The notes: a model not told the origin generated them from the sequence alone. 64,000 nucleotides of DNA from Congeria kusceri (GCA_027627225.1 CM051029.1:9089715-9153714), one strand, 5' to 3'. Positions 47,112-61,289 are shown, counted from the first letter of the stretch. Numbers and translations: made by a program.

Positions 47112-49887
47112 CGTTATTGGTACAAAGAAATTAACAGCCAGTATTTTGAAATAACCTTATAAAGTATTTGTATATTGATCGAATTCATGAATGTGACGCA
47201 AAATATAGATTTTCATTAAGGGGGCATATTCGCATATTTGCAAATTGACAATTTCGATGCTGTTGTCGCACATTCCAAAATGTACTTAATATTTGAAATA
47301 GCACTCATGAAGCAGACATTTACTGATCACAATTTCTCGTTTGCGAATAAAAAATCAATTGAAATAGTGAAACGTGAAAGGTTTTCGCTCATATGTTGAT
47401 AACACATGTATGTTTTAACATACTTTATATATGTTGCTTGTAGGTTCCATACCCAGCATAATTTATTTTGTTTTTGTTTATATAATATTAAGTTTGGTTG
47501 GCGCTGATGCTGTAATTGTTGCAGATTTTTTCAATTTAATATTTTGAAATTCAAAAATAAAATATATATATATATATATGAATACAGTCGTTTATTGTTT
47601 GCAGTAGACCCCGCAACATATTTAATAATTGAAACTCTGCAGTAGCATACAATACTGCTATATTATGACACACTAAATAGTATCGCTGTATCAGCCAAGG
47701 AAATACACGAAATAAATTGATACTATTTATCAATTGCAATGAAACAAGACGTATAATCGGAATCGAGAACAATAATAAGGAAGAGCGGATTAAGTTGGAA
47801 TCCATTAATTGAATATCATACTCATAGTTAGCAGTTAGTTTGTAAACTTCGCGTTATGTCGCAGATGGGTCATAAGGAAGACAATCACAAAGTTATCATG
47901 TTTCATTCAATTATTGTGATGGATATATAGAAATGAGTCTTCATATTGTTATCATGGAATTCCGAATGTAGACCACAACATATTTCAATCAGTTGCACAA
48001 AAATAGAACAGAGTCAGATTGTCTATGATAGTTTAAAAAGCACAGAAAACGTTCGTTATGTTGGGGTAGTATTTTTAGGGTATATTAGGGTTGATGTCAT
48101 ACAATTGTGTTATTTAGTTGCAATTTATGGATAGGTACTTTATTTCATTTATTTACTATTCAATATTTATTTGATTTATATTATTATGAGATAGTTTTTA
48201 TTTGGCATAATAGTAATAACTTTTAGGACAAGTATGCTAAACAGTGCGCATTTAGGCAGGTTTAAAATAATTGAAACTGTCCGTTGTAAAGCGATGACCC
48301 CTTTTAAAATAAAATGTTGTGACTAATGTTTTTTGTCTGTGTTGTAAAGTCAAAAAGTCAAATGGTCAATTGTCTGCAATAAAGGGAAAACAAAGTAAAA
48401 TTTTTATTAATGGTTTCCACACTGGTTGTACCGTTGGAGTTATATATGTTATATGTGATACAATAGTACAGTTTACAATTTGTTAGTGCAAAATCAACAT
48501 ATGAACACATGCAGTTAGGGTTGATTTATTGAAATTGATAACAACCTATGAACAGTTTACTAAAAAGATGCTGCAATATGTTCAAACGTGTTAATGTAAA
48601 ACATATGACTTGGGCACACTCGAGTTGTGTTGACCGCATATGTGCGTGCGTTCTTTCTCGAAAGCAGCGTCGCTGCAACGACCGCAGCAGAAAATAAGAC
48701 AAGCTACGCGGCGCACGGGCGTCAATCATACATTGTGCAGGCACCGTGCGGTCATGGTATGGTCAACCAATGAGCATCATACGGTTTTAACTTAGAATTT
48801 ACCAACCGCAAGAACGCACGATGCACTTGCGGAAGCACTATGGCGTGTTTTGCATTGCTTGCTTGCGATAAACGCACCGGCGCCATTATAATGAAACTGA
48901 CACCATACGGTCACCATTGGAGATATCACAAAGTGACCTCGCGGCGCCATTAGTTTCATATACATAAATGAAATTAGTTTCATGATTTTGTCAAGATGTT
49001 GTCATTTAACATATCCCTTTATTTCACGTGTGCTCCTTAAATGTAAATTGTATAATAATTTGTAAGTTTAAAGAGTTCACTATATTATCTTCCTGATAAA
49101 GGCTTAAGTGCCAAACTACATTCGATAATGACACCAATACAAAATAGTGTTGATATTTGCGTTGCTTTCGAAATACATGCAAACTACTTGAGATGACGTG
49201 CAGTTACCGCACTGTTCCCGTACGGTTTCCCCATGATTCCTGTGCAAATTCCAAATGAGTTTTCAGAACGCATGCGTTTGTCTGAAAAACGTGCGATTTG
49301 TCTGCGGTCACCGCAGTGGTCTGTGACCGAAGCCTAAGGCAAATTTAAATAATTATTTAATAAATGAATCAAATCATAAACCTAATAATGTACAATGTTA
49401 GTCACGCGCAGCCCTAATAAGACAAGATGAAATCTCACATTCACTGAAATATGATAAAATCCTACTGACGAGATTGGCTTCATTCTCACTATTTTGGAAA
49501 AAGGTCGGATCGTTTGATATCAGAAGCTTTAATCGGATCATACATCAAACACTATTATATACAAAATATAACATGGACTGATATATAAAGACATATTTTC
49601 AATGAACATTATGCATTTACGCATTTTAATATTACAGGATTAAAATTGCCAACATGCTTTCATCTGGCAAAATAACAAACTGATACAAATCTGATTAAAA
49701 TCAAAGCGCTGAAGGCACTGCAGTTGTTCGCTGTTTCGTAACATTGGGCACAACTCACTCAATTTAAATGTATATTGCAAAACGTGTTTAAAGTAAACAG
49801 AATATATTCAAAAGGTTTATTTAGATTATGTCTGATCGAAAATCTGTCTACAGTTTTGAATATCATATATAAAGAATAACATTACAT
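47112..49887. repeat. Duplicated segment S1
   Basis: Matches S2 (56941-59956) from 'cgttattgg' to 'aagaataacattacat' at high identity. S1 has ~580 bp (about 47740-48325) and a ~50-bp stretch near 48670-48720 that S2 lacks. S1 has no LINE insertion at 49176/49177, which marks the empty site. The frame at 47551-47805 is within the duplicated block and not conserved in S2. Confidence 0.85.
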
Positions 49888-50444
49888 CAAATGTGCAGCT
49901 GTTGAAGTGAGGTCCATTGTAAAACGTACGCCGCTAATTAAAACATTAGCAGGTGTGAAAACGAGAGGCCGCCTACATCAGCTAAAAATACTATGTTCGA
50001 ATTAAATCCATAAGGACATTCAGAACAAATTTCAATTAAAAATCAAAAATATGTTCGAGCCAAAGAATCTGATTAGCCAAATTGGCTTTGCCTACCTACC
50101 GTGTATATAGTGAAAAATGATCGGTATCAGTGTTATTACCGGACAATCTGTGTGGAAGACAGTAGATTAATTTGTCGAAGAGTAATAACTATGACGTTAA
50201 ACAAAACTCAACTTACACTTTAAAGCCATCAATATGCTAAATATTAAAACTATTTAACAATATAATGAATGCAATGGCAGTGTTACAACCTTATTAGCAA
50301 AGTCATTGTGTACTAATGTTTGGTAATGTTTTCAAATGTTTACAGGAAGTTACTTACATACTATTCTAGTTTAGAAATGTCTTGTTCAATTAATAAAGCG
50401 TCTGGGGTAGAAAATCCTTATATTCTTAAAAACAAAAATATAAT

Positions 50445-50545
50445 ATATAACACTGAGATAAACATCCTGCGTCTCACGGGGATCGAACTCCATACCGTCA
50501 GAATGAGAGCCTAAAGTGATAACCACTCGGCCATAGTCTGTTCCA
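50445..50545 (-). repeat. tRNA-derived SINE head, unit A
   Basis: Minus strand: box A TGGCCGAGTGG (50523-50533) and box B GAGTTCGATC (about 50482-50491), spaced ~40 bp, a type-2 RNA polymerase III promoter. The tRNA-like fold is imperfect and the AT-rich tail follows, so it is a SINE and not a functional tRNA. Confidence 0.6.
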
Positions 50546-52839
50546 AGTTCCAGTGGAATGTAGCCGATCGCTATCGCTTGTACCTGTACTGCGTAATTAC
50601 CGACAAACTGAGAACTCCATTTTTATCATTAGTAGTAGTAGTAGTAGTTTTATTAGTATTATTATTATTCCGACCAACTGAAAAATACAATACTAATAAC
50701 ATAATTGTCATACAATAATTAATCAAGCCACACTCAACACATAACCTTAACAGGAGTCGGCGATAGCGTGACGAAAAGGTCAGGATTAGAATGTTTCTTT
50801 TTGGCTCGCTTCGCTACCCGTTTTGTTCGTTTAATTCAAGGTAAAATAAAAAGTAATACATTTTCAAATAAGCCAAAGATAAACACCTTAACTTGCATCA
50901 TCAATAAGCGATGTGATTATTATAGGATTATTATATGTTCATGATACTATGTAACTTGGATCGTGACCCAAGAATCCATATATCGAATGGGAAGCATTAA
51001 ACTGCAGACTGTCTTTATCAAAAATGCCAATTCTGGAGTCCAAGCTAGTTTTCGTGAAATTACATTTTGCATAGAAATAATGTATGTATCTATTTAGACT
51101 GTGGAATTTATTAAATGAAGAATATTATTTTGCTAATTACAAAAACACATATGAAACAATACAGGAAATACGATATAAAGGCGAGTAATATCGATTGAAA
51201 CACACCACTGTCCTATTTCATCGACTTCCTTTTTAAAAGTGGTTAAAAGGTATGGAGCGGACAACTTTGTGGCAGACAGACACCAGGACAAACAGACGAA
51301 TGTACCACGCTTGCATTCATACTCACTTAGACTAATCTTGACGGGGGGGGTCGTTTACTGATTGCTGAGGCTTACTTTAGATAAAAAATAGCCAGGTTAT
51401 TAATAACAAAAATAGCTTATGGTTTAATATATCCAACCTAGATTGCTGCATAGTAGACTACTTACTTCCGCGATTTTAGTCTCAAAATTTGATACTGCAC
51501 TAAAAGTTATCAACTACCCAACATTTTTAGTTTGTCTTAAGCATATTATGTTCTAATTACATTCTTAATAAACAACGATGCATTTGGGAAACGTTCATGA
51601 TATTGAAAATGGCACTTCTCACTTTCGCGTAATAATACATTTGTTAAATTCATTGTGAATCGAACATGTAGATTTTAGAGGCAGAACATATACTTTTTCT
51701 GCAAACAACTGAAAACAACATACCATTTGTTATTTGATATAGGGACAAATTGTAAGAAGTCACCTTAATGACCATATAATAACTGAAAATGAAAACACCG
51801 ACACGTTATCATAGACAATCTGGGCAAATAGAGAGGTATGCGATATCATATGTACCTTGGAAAAAAGTGGTTATAAACTTGTTTGATGTTTTTTATTGGT
51901 AAAATAGTATAGTTGTGCTAATAACTCGTTCAGTGTTCTATTGGGAAGAAAATAAAAATCTCTAAATTTTAATTCTGGTTAAGCCAGAACCAGCAAACAC
52001 GACGTGTTATACATAATAATACGGTCTTTCCAAAACGTCAAACATTAAACGAAAATATTCGTAAAACATCATTGAATGGAATCGTAGATTCCGTGTTTTA
52101 CCATAATATTTGTGTCAACATTATACCTATATGTATAACTTAAACATATACTTTGCTTAGCGATTTATAATCTTCAAAATGCGGTGTTAAAATAAATATT
52201 GCAACGAAATAAACTCAGATTTTAAAATGTGTATCGCCATTGTGTAATTAGTTAGTTTGTGTCTTTCAATTGTTTATGTAGTCAAATGTGCAGCTGTTGA
52301 ATTGAGGTCCATTGTAAAACGTACGCTGCTAATTAAAACATTAGCAGGTGCGAACACGAGAGGCCGCCTACATCAGCTAAAAATACTATGTTCGAATTAA
52401 ATCCATAAGGACTGTCAGAACAACTTTCAATTAAAAATCAAAAATATGTTCGAGCCAAAGAATCTGATTAGCCAAATTGGCTTTGCCTACCTACCATGTA
52501 TATAGTGAAAAATGATCGTTATCTGTTTTATTACCGGACAATCTGTGTGGAAGACTGTATATTAATTTGTCGAAGAGTAATATCTATGGCGTTAAACAAA
52601 ACGCAACTTACACTTTAAAGCCATCAATATGCTAAATATTAAAACTATTTAACAATATAGTGAATGCAATGGCAGTGTTACAACCTTATTAGCAAAGTCA
52701 TTGTGTACTAATGTTTGGTAATTGTTTTCAAATGTTTACAGGAAGTTACTTACATACTATTCTAGTTTAGAAATGTCTTGTTCAATTAATAAAGCGTCTG
52801 GGGTAGAAAATCCTTATATTCTTAAAAACAAAAATATAA

Positions 52840-52945
52840 TATATAACACTGAGATAAACATCCTGCGTCTCACGGGGATCGAACTCCATACCGTCAGAAT
52901 GAGAGCCTAAAGTGATAACCACTCGGCCATAGTCTGTTCCAAGAT
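52840..52945 (-). repeat. tRNA-derived SINE head, unit B
   Basis: Same box A (about 52919-52929) and box B (about 52877-52887) as unit A. Confidence 0.6.
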
Positions 52946-55249
52946 CCAGTGGAATGTAGCCGATCGCTATCGCTTGTACCTGTACTGCGTAATTACCGAC
53001 AAACTGAGAACTCCATTTTTATCATTAGTAGTAGTAGTAGTAGTTTTATTAGTATTATTATTATTCCGACCAACTGAAAAATACAATACTAATAACATAA
53101 TTGTCATACAATAATTAATCAAGCCACACTCAACACATAACCTTAACAGGAGTCGGCGATAGCGTGACGAAAAGGTCAGGATTAGAATGTTTCTTTTTGG
53201 CTCGCTTCGTTACCCGTTTTGTTCGTTTAATTCAAGGTAAAATAAAAAGTAATACATTTTCAAATAAGCCAAAGATAAACACCTTAACTTGCATCATCAA
53301 TAAGCGATGTGATTATTATAGGATTATTATATGTCCATGATACTATGTAACTTGGATCGTGACCCAAGAATCCATATATCGAATGGGAAGCATTAAACTG
53401 CAGACTGTCTTTATCAAAAATGCCAATTCTGGAGTCCAAGCTAGTTTTCGTGAAATTACATTTTGCATTGAAATAATGTATGTATCTATTTAGACTGTGG
53501 AATTTATTAAATGAAGAATATTATTTTGCTACTTACAAAAACACATATGAAACAATACAGGAAATACGATATAAAGGCGAGTAATATCGATTGAAACACA
53601 CCACTGTCCTATTTCATCGACTTCCTTTTTAAAAGTGGTTAAAAGGTATGGAGCGGACAACTTTGTGGCAGACAGACACCAGGACAAACAGACGAATGTA
53701 CCACGCTTGCATTCATACTCACTTAGACTAATCTTGACGGGGGGGGGGGGGGGGTCGTTTACTGATTGCTGAGGCTTACTTTAGATAAAAAATAGCCAGG
53801 TTATTAATAACAAAAATAGCTTATGGTTTAATATATCCAACCTAGATTGCTGCATAGTAGACTACTTACTTCCGCGATTTTAGTCTCAAAATTTGATACT
53901 GCACTAAAAGTTATCAACTACCCAACATTTTTAGTTTGTCTTAAGCATATTATGTTCTAATTACATTCTTAATAAACAACGATGCATTTGGGAAACGTTC
54001 ATGATATTGAAAATGGCACTTCTCACTTTCGCGTAATAATACATTAGTAAAATTCATAGTGAATCCAACATGTAGACTTTAGAGGCAGAACATATACTTT
54101 TTCTGCAAACAACTGAAAACAACATACCATTTGTTATTTGATATAGGGACAAATTGTAAGAAGTCACCTTAATGACCATATAATAACTGAAATTGAAAAC
54201 ACCGACACGTTATCATAGACAATCTGGGCAAATAGAGAGGTATGCGATATCATATGTACCTTGGAAAAAAGTGGTTATAAACTTGTTTGATGTTTTTTTA
54301 TTGGTAAAATAGTATAGTTGTGCTAATAACTCGTTCAGTGTTCTATTGGGAAGAAAATAAAAATCTCTAAATTTTAATTCTGGTTAAGCCAGAACCAGCA
54401 AACACGACGTGTTATACATAATAATACGGTCTTTCCAAAACGTCAAACATTAAACGAAAATATTCGTAAAACATCATTGAATGGAATCGTAGATTCCGTG
54501 TTTTACCATAATATTTGTGTCAACATTATACCTATATGTATAACTTAAACATATACTTTGCTTAGCGATTTATAATCTTCAAAATGCGGTGTTAAAATAA
54601 ATATTGCAACGAAATAAACTCAGATTTTAAAATGTGTATCGCCATTGTGTAATTAGTTAGTTTGTGTCTTTCAATTGTTTATGTAGTCAAATGTGCAGCT
54701 GTTGAATTGAAGTCCATTGTAAAACGTACGCCGCTAATTAAAACATTAGCAGGTGCGAACACGAGAGGCCGCCTACATCAGCTAAAAATACTATGTTCGA
54801 ATTAAATCCATAAGGACTGTCAGAACAACTTTCAATTAAAAATCAAAAATATGTTCGAGCCAAAGAATCTGATTAGCCAAATTGGCTTTGCCTACCTACC
54901 GTGTATATAGTGAAAAATGATCGTTATCTGTTTTATTACCGGACAATCTGTGTGGAAGACTGTATATTAATTTGTCGAAGAGTAATATCTATGGCGTTAA
55001 ACAAAACGCAACTTACACTTTAAAGCCATCAATATGCTAAATATTAAAACTATTTAACAATATAGTGAATGCAATGGCAGTGTTACAACCTTATTAGCAA
55101 AGTAATTGTGTAATAATGTTTGGTAATGTTTTAAAATGTTTAAAGGAAGTTACTTACATACTAGTATAGTTTAGAAATGTGTTTTTCAATTAATATAGCG
55201 TCTGGGGTAGAAAATACTTATATTCTTAAAAACTAAAATATAATATATA

Positions 55250-55350
55250 TCAATGAGATAAACAATCCTGCGTCTCACGGGGATCGAACTCCATACCGTC
55301 AGAATGAGAGCCAACAGTGATAACCACTCGGCCATAGTCTGTCCCAAGAT
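55250..55350 (-). repeat. tRNA-derived SINE head, unit C
   Basis: Box A (55324-55334) and box B (about 55282-55292) intact. The deletion in this unit begins just beyond. Confidence 0.6.
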
Positions 55351-56844
55351 CCAGTGGAATGTAGCCGACCACTATCGCTTGTAAAATTAGCCTGGTTATT
55401 AATAACAAAAATAGCTTAGGGTTTAATATCTCCGACCTAGATTGCTGCATAGTAGACTACTTTCTTCCGCGATTTTAGTCTCAAAATTTGATACTGCACT
55501 AAAAGTTATCAACTACCCAACATTTTTAGTTTGTCTTAAGCATAGTATGTTCTAATTACATTCTTAATAAACAACGATGCATTTGGGAAACGTTCATGAT
55601 ATTGAAAATGGCACTTCTCACTTTCGCGTAATAATACATTAATTAAATTCATAGTGAATCCAACATGTAGATTTTAGAGGCAGAACATATACCTTTTCTG
55701 CAAACAACTGAAAACAACAACCATTTGTTATTTGATATATGGACAAATTAAAGTAGTCAACTTAATGACAATATAATAACTGAAAATGAAAACACCGACA
55801 CGTTATCATAGACAATCTGGGCAAATAGAGAGGTATGCAATATCATATGTACCTTGGAAAAAAGTGGTTATAAACTTGTTTGATGTTTTATTGGTAAAAT
55901 AGTATAGTTATGCTAATAACTCGTTCAGTGTTCTTTTGTGTAGAAAATAAAAATCTCTAAATTTTAATTCTGGTTAAGCCAGAACCAGCAAACACGACGT
56001 GTTATACATAATAATACGGTCTTTCCAAAACGTCAAACATTAAACGAAAATATTCGTAAAACATCATTGAATGGAATCGTAGATTCCGTGTTTTACCATA
56101 ATATTTGTGTCAACATTATACCTATATGTATAACTTAAACATATACTTTGCTTAGCGATTTATAATCTTCAAAATGCGGTGTTAAAATAAATATTGCAAC
56201 GAAATAAACTCAGATTTTAAAATGTGTGTCGCCATTGTGTAATTAATTTGTTTGTGTCTTTCAATTGTTTATGTAGTCAAATGTGCAGCTGTTGAATTGA
56301 GGTCCATTGTAAAACGTACGCCGCTAATTAAAACATTAGCAGGTGTGAAAACGAGAGGCCGCCTACATCAGCTAAAAATACTATGTTCGAATTAAATCCA
56401 TAAGGACTGTCAGAACAACTTTCAATTAAAAATCAAAAATATGTTCGAGCCAAAGAATCTGACTAGCCAAATTGGCTTTACCTACCTACGGTATATATAG
56501 CGAAACATGATCGTTATCAGTTTTATTACCGGACAATCTGTGTGGAAGGCAGTAGATTAATTTGTCGAAGAGTAATAACTATGGCGTTAAACAAAAACTC
56601 AACTTACACTTTAAAGCCATCAATATGCTAAATATTAAAACGATTTAACAATATAATGAATGCAATGGCAGTGTTACAACCTTAATAGCAAAGTCATTGT
56701 GTAATAATGTTTGGGAATGTTTTAAAATGTTTAAAGGAAGTTACTTACATACTAGTATAGTTTAAAAATGTCTTTTTCAATAAATAAAGCGTCTGGGGTA
56801 GAAAATCCTTATATTCTTAAAAACAAAAATATAATATATAAGAA

Positions 56845-56940
56845 TGAGATAAACAATCCTGCGTCTCACGGGTATCGAACTCCATACCGTCAGAATGAGA
56901 GCTTAAAGTGATAACCACTCGGCCATAGTCTGTTCCAAGT
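56845..56940 (-). repeat. tRNA-derived SINE head, unit D (truncated unit)
   Basis: Box A is intact. The box B flank is changed (GAGTTCGATACC). The array breaks at the 5' edge of this SINE, where S2 begins. Confidence 0.55.
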
Positions 56941-59900
56941 CGTTATTGGTTCAAATAAATTAACAGCCAGTATTTTGAAATAACCTTATGAAGTATTTTT
57001 ATATTGATCGAATTCATGAATTTGACGCAAAATATTGATTTTCATTAAGGGGGCATATTCGCATATTTGCAAATTGACAATTTCGATGCTGTTGTCACAC
57101 ATTCCAAAATGTACACTATATTTGAAATAGCACTCATGAAGCAGACATTTACTGATTACAATTTCTCGTTTGCGAATAAAAAAAACAAAAACAATTGAAA
57201 TAGTGAAACGTGAAAGGTTTTCGCTCAAATGTTGATAACACATGTATGTTTTAACATACTTTATATATGTTGCTTGTAGGTTCCATACCCAGCATAATTT
57301 TTTTTGTTTTTGTTTATGAAATATTAAGGTTGTTTGGCGATGATGCTGTTATTGTTACAGATTTTTTCAATTTAATATTTTGAAATTCAAAAATAAAATA
57401 TATATATATGAATACAGTCGTTTATTGTTTGCAGTAGACCACGCAACATATTTAATAAGTGAAACTCTGCAGAAGCATACAATACTGCTATATTATGACA
57501 CACTAAATAGTATCGCTGTATAGGCCAAGGAAATACACGAAATAAATTGATACTATTTATCAATTAAACTAATGTTTTGTGTCTGTGTTGTAAAGTCAAA
57601 AAAGCAAATGGTCAATTGTCTACAATAAAGGGAAAACAAAGTAAAATATGTATTAACGGTTTCCACACTGGTTGTACAGTTGGAGTTATATATGTTATAT
57701 GTGATACAATAGTACAGTTTACAATTTATTAGTGCAAAATCAACAGATGAACACATGCAGTTAGGGTTTGATTTATTGAAATTGATAACAACCTATGAAC
57801 AGTTTAATAAAAAGATGCTGCAATATGATCAAACTTTTTAATGTAAAACATATGACTTGGACACACTCGGGTTGTGTTGACCATATGTTTGTGCGTTCTT
57901 TCTCGAAAGCAGCGTCAATCATACATTGTGCAGGCACCGTGCGGTCATGGTATGGTCAACCAATGAGCATCATACGATGCACATGCGGAAGCACTGTGGC
58001 GTGTTTTGCATTGCTTGCTTGCGATAAACGTACAGGCGCCATTATAATGAAACTGACAATACGGTCACCATTGGAGATATCACACAGTGACCTCGTGGCG
58101 CCATTAGTTTCGTATACATAAATGAAATTAGTTTCATGATTTTGTCAAGATGATGTCATTTAACATATCTCTTTATTTCACGTGTGCTCCTTAAATGTAA
58201 ATTTTATAATAATGTGTTAGTTTATAGAGTTCACTATATTATCTTCCTGATAAAGGCTTAAGAGCCAAATTACATTCGATAATGACACCAATACAAAATA
58301 GTGTTGATATTTGCGTTGCTATCGAAATACAGTTTATTAGATAATACAGTAGGCAATAAGCCCATGAGTATACATGAAATGTCAATACAATATACATAAA
58401 ACAAAGTCACTGGTCATTCAAAGGATAAACATCAAAATTAAATCGGTACATTTTAAAATATTGGGTATTTTAGATAAGACAATATACAGCGAGAGGTGGT
58501 ATGTATTTGTATACATACATATGCATAAATATATACCAAAAATCCTATCCTAATCGTAATATGTATTATAAGTATTTCTTATTTCCCATGCTTTATAAAT
58601 AAACATAGCTAAATTTTTAACAATATTACTATTTTGAGAGGTCAGTAAATCTATAAACTTTAACATATTTGGTCTTACGTAATAAAATGGTTTTAAGTAA
58701 GCTTTTCTTACATCAGTATATAATGTGCATTCCATAACAAAGTGGTATTCATCTTCTAAAACATTGCATAAAGGACATTTTCTTTCTTCATAAGGAATAG
58801 CTATTGGTTTTTGCCATCTACCCGTTTCAACTTTAAGTCTATGTGCAGAGACTCTTAATCTAGAGAGTGCCACTCTATACTTTAGAATATTTACATCACT
58901 TAAATAGAATTGAAATTTAAAATCGGATATTAATATGTATGTTTTTGCTCTAGTTGATTCACTCAATTCGGTTTTCCAATTTTGTATAAACATATCTGTA
59001 ACTCTTATTTTAAAAATTTTCAAAAATATGTCTACATCCCCTACCCCTTGATTCAGCCACACATCGTTAAAACCACAATTACCTAATAGGCTTTTAACCA
59101 TGTAGACCCAAGATCTGTTATTGGGGTATGTTTCTAATTCCCGGGACATAATATCATAAACAAGCTTTACATATTTTATATCACGTGTGTTTACTATCTT
59201 TAACCAATATCTAATTACATTAATGCTATGTTTGACAGATCTATGTTTGCAAACTACTTGAGACGACGTGCAGTGACCGCACTGTTCCCGTACGGTTTCC
59301 GCATGATTCCTGTGCAAATTCCAAATGAGTTTTCAAAACTCATGCGTTTGTCTGAAAAACGTGCGATTTGTGTGCGGTCACCGCAGTGGTCTGCGACCGA
59401 AGCCTTAGGCAAATTTAAATAATTATTTAATAAATGAATCAAATCATAAACCTAATAATGTACAATGTTAGTCACGCGCAGCCCTAATAAGACAAGATGA
59501 AATCTCACATTCACTGAAATATGATAAAATCCTACTGACGAGATGCCTTCATTCTCACTATTTTGGAAAAAGGTCGGATCGTTTGATATCAGAAGCTTTA
59601 ATCGGATCATACATTAAACACTATTATATACAAAATATAACATGGACTGACATATAAAGACATATTTTCAATGAACATTATGCATTTACGCATTTTAATA
59701 TTACAGGATTAAAATTGCCAGCATGCTTTCATCTGGCAAAATAACAAACTGATACAAATCTGATTAAAATCAAAGCGCGGAAGGCAAAGCAGTTGTTCGC
59801 TGTTTCGTAACATTGGGCACAACTCACTCTATTTAAATGTATATTGCAAAACGTGTTTAAAGTAAACATAATATATTCAAAGGGTTTATTTAGATTGTGT

Positions 59901-59956
59901 CTGATCGAAAATCTGTCTACAGTTTTGAATATCAGATATAAAGAATAACATTACAT
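56941..59956. repeat. Duplicated segment S2 (interrupted by a LINE)
   Basis: Copy of S1 with a ~580-bp deletion near 57565 and a LINE insertion of ~917 bp at 58331-59247. The S1/S2 junctions with array units indicate an (S + array) arrangement repeated twice. Confidence 0.85.
58331..59247 (-). mobile_element. 5'-truncated non-LTR (LINE) retrotransposon insertion in S2
   Basis: Present in S2 and absent at the matching site in S1 (49176/49177), so its borders are defined by comparison. On the minus strand it encodes ~230 residues of the C-terminal LINE region, with a CCHC-type motif (CPLCN ... DEYHFVMEC, C-x2-C-x7-H-x4-C) and RVSAHRLKVETGRW just before it. It ends with TAATAAACT-like sequence at 58331. 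The open frame runs on to 59317 only because the flanking S2 DNA happens to be open; the first ~24 codons are not LINE. No endonuclease or RT is left. Confidence 0.75.
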
Positions 59957-60144
59957 GACTGTTATAACATTCATTTTTAATAGTGCACAGTTCAATATCA
60001 TAGAGTCAGATGAATCTTATCGACTCGTCCAAATAACTTAGTAAAATAGGCGGTTAAGATCCTTTAAGGTGTTGTGCAGACTGTTTTGCAAATATATTGA
60101 AATACATTAATAATTAAATTGTATATTAGAACCAGTAAATATAA
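59957..60144. other. Spacer between S2 and the last partial array unit
   Basis: No feature recognised; it has no match in S1 or the array. Confidence 0.4.
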
Positions 60145-61102
60145 ACAAATTGTAAGAAGTCACCTTAATGACCTATAATAACTGAAAATGAAAACACCGA
60201 CGCGTTATCATAGACAATCTGGGCAAATAGAGAGGTATGCAATATCATATGTACCTTGGAAAAAAGTGGTTATAAACTTGTTTGATGTTTTATTGGTAAA
60301 ATAGTATAGTTGTGCTAATAACTCGTTCAGTGTTCTATTGGGAAGAAAATAAAAATCTCTAAATTTTAATTCTGGTTAAGCCAGAACCAGCAAACACGAC
60401 GTGTTATACATAATAATACGGTCTTTCCAAAACGTCAATCATTAAACGAAAATATTCGTAAAACATCATTGAATGGAATCGTAGATTCCGTGTTTTACCA
60501 TAATATTTGTGTCAACATTATACCTATATGTATAACTTAAACATATACTTTGCTTAGCGATTTATAATCTTCAAAATGCAACGAAATAAACTCAGATTTT
60601 AAAATGTGTATCGCCATTGTGTAATTAGTTAGGTTGTGTCTTTGAATTGTTTATGTAGTCAAATGTGCAGCTGTTGAATTGAGGTCCATTGTAAAACGTA
60701 CGCCGCTAATTAAAACATTAGCAGGTGTGAAAACGAGAGGCCGCCTACATCAGCTAAAAATACTATGTTCGAATTAAATCCATCAGAACAACTTTCAATT
60801 AAAAATCAAAAATATGTTCGAGCCATAGAATCTGATTAGCCAAATTGGCTTTGCCTACCTACCGTGTATATAGAGAAAAATGATCTTTATCAGTTTTATT
60901 ACCGGACAATCTGTGTGGAAGACAGTAGATTAATTTGTCGATGAGTAATAACTATGGCGTTAAACAAAACTCAACTTACACTTTAAAGCCATCAATATGC
61001 TAAATATTAAAACTATATAACAATATAATGAATACAATGGCAGTGTTACAACCTTATTAGCAAACTCATTGTGTAATAATATTTGGTAATGTTTTAAAAT
61101 GT
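60145..61102. repeat. Partial array unit E
   Basis: Matches the end of a unit (51745-52282 equivalent, with a small deletion near 60578) followed by a unit start at 60660, up to the 52736 equivalent. It shows that array sequence also follows S2. Confidence 0.85.
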
Positions 61103-61289
61103 AAATTTGATTCTGTTCCTGAAAAATGTAACACAAAATAAATGATTATCATTTGCATATTTCTTTTGTTCTAAAAATACTTCATAACTGATCAAATTCA
61201 GTAATGTATAAAGTAATATATAGATACATGTATGTGTGTTATGTGTCTGAATTACTTCTTTCATTATAATTGTTAGTGCGTTGGAAACA

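Larger units (their letters stand above)
49888..56940. repeat. Array of 2.4-kb tandem units (A, B, C, D)
   Basis: Unit starts ('caaatgtgcagctgttgaa') lie at 49888, 52283, 54688 and 56278. A and B are full units of 2395 and 2405 bp and nearly identical. C has an ~810-bp internal deletion with its junction near 55382. D is cut off at 56940 within the tRNA-like part. A G-run is 8 long in A (near 51345) and 16 in B (near 53740). Each unit carries a tRNA-like head on the minus strand. No protein-coding frame is supported. Confidence 0.9.

Noticed and set aside
47551..47805. Signal-peptide-like minus frame, considered as gene 2 exon 1
   Set aside because: It lies within the duplicated S block, is not preserved in S2, and has no Ig sequence or phase-1 donor to join the exon at 46413-46718.
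50320..52910. Duplicate 62-64-codon plus-strand frames in units A and B
   Set aside because: They run antisense across the tRNA-derived SINE head; they are identical only because the array units are identical, and unit C breaks the frame.
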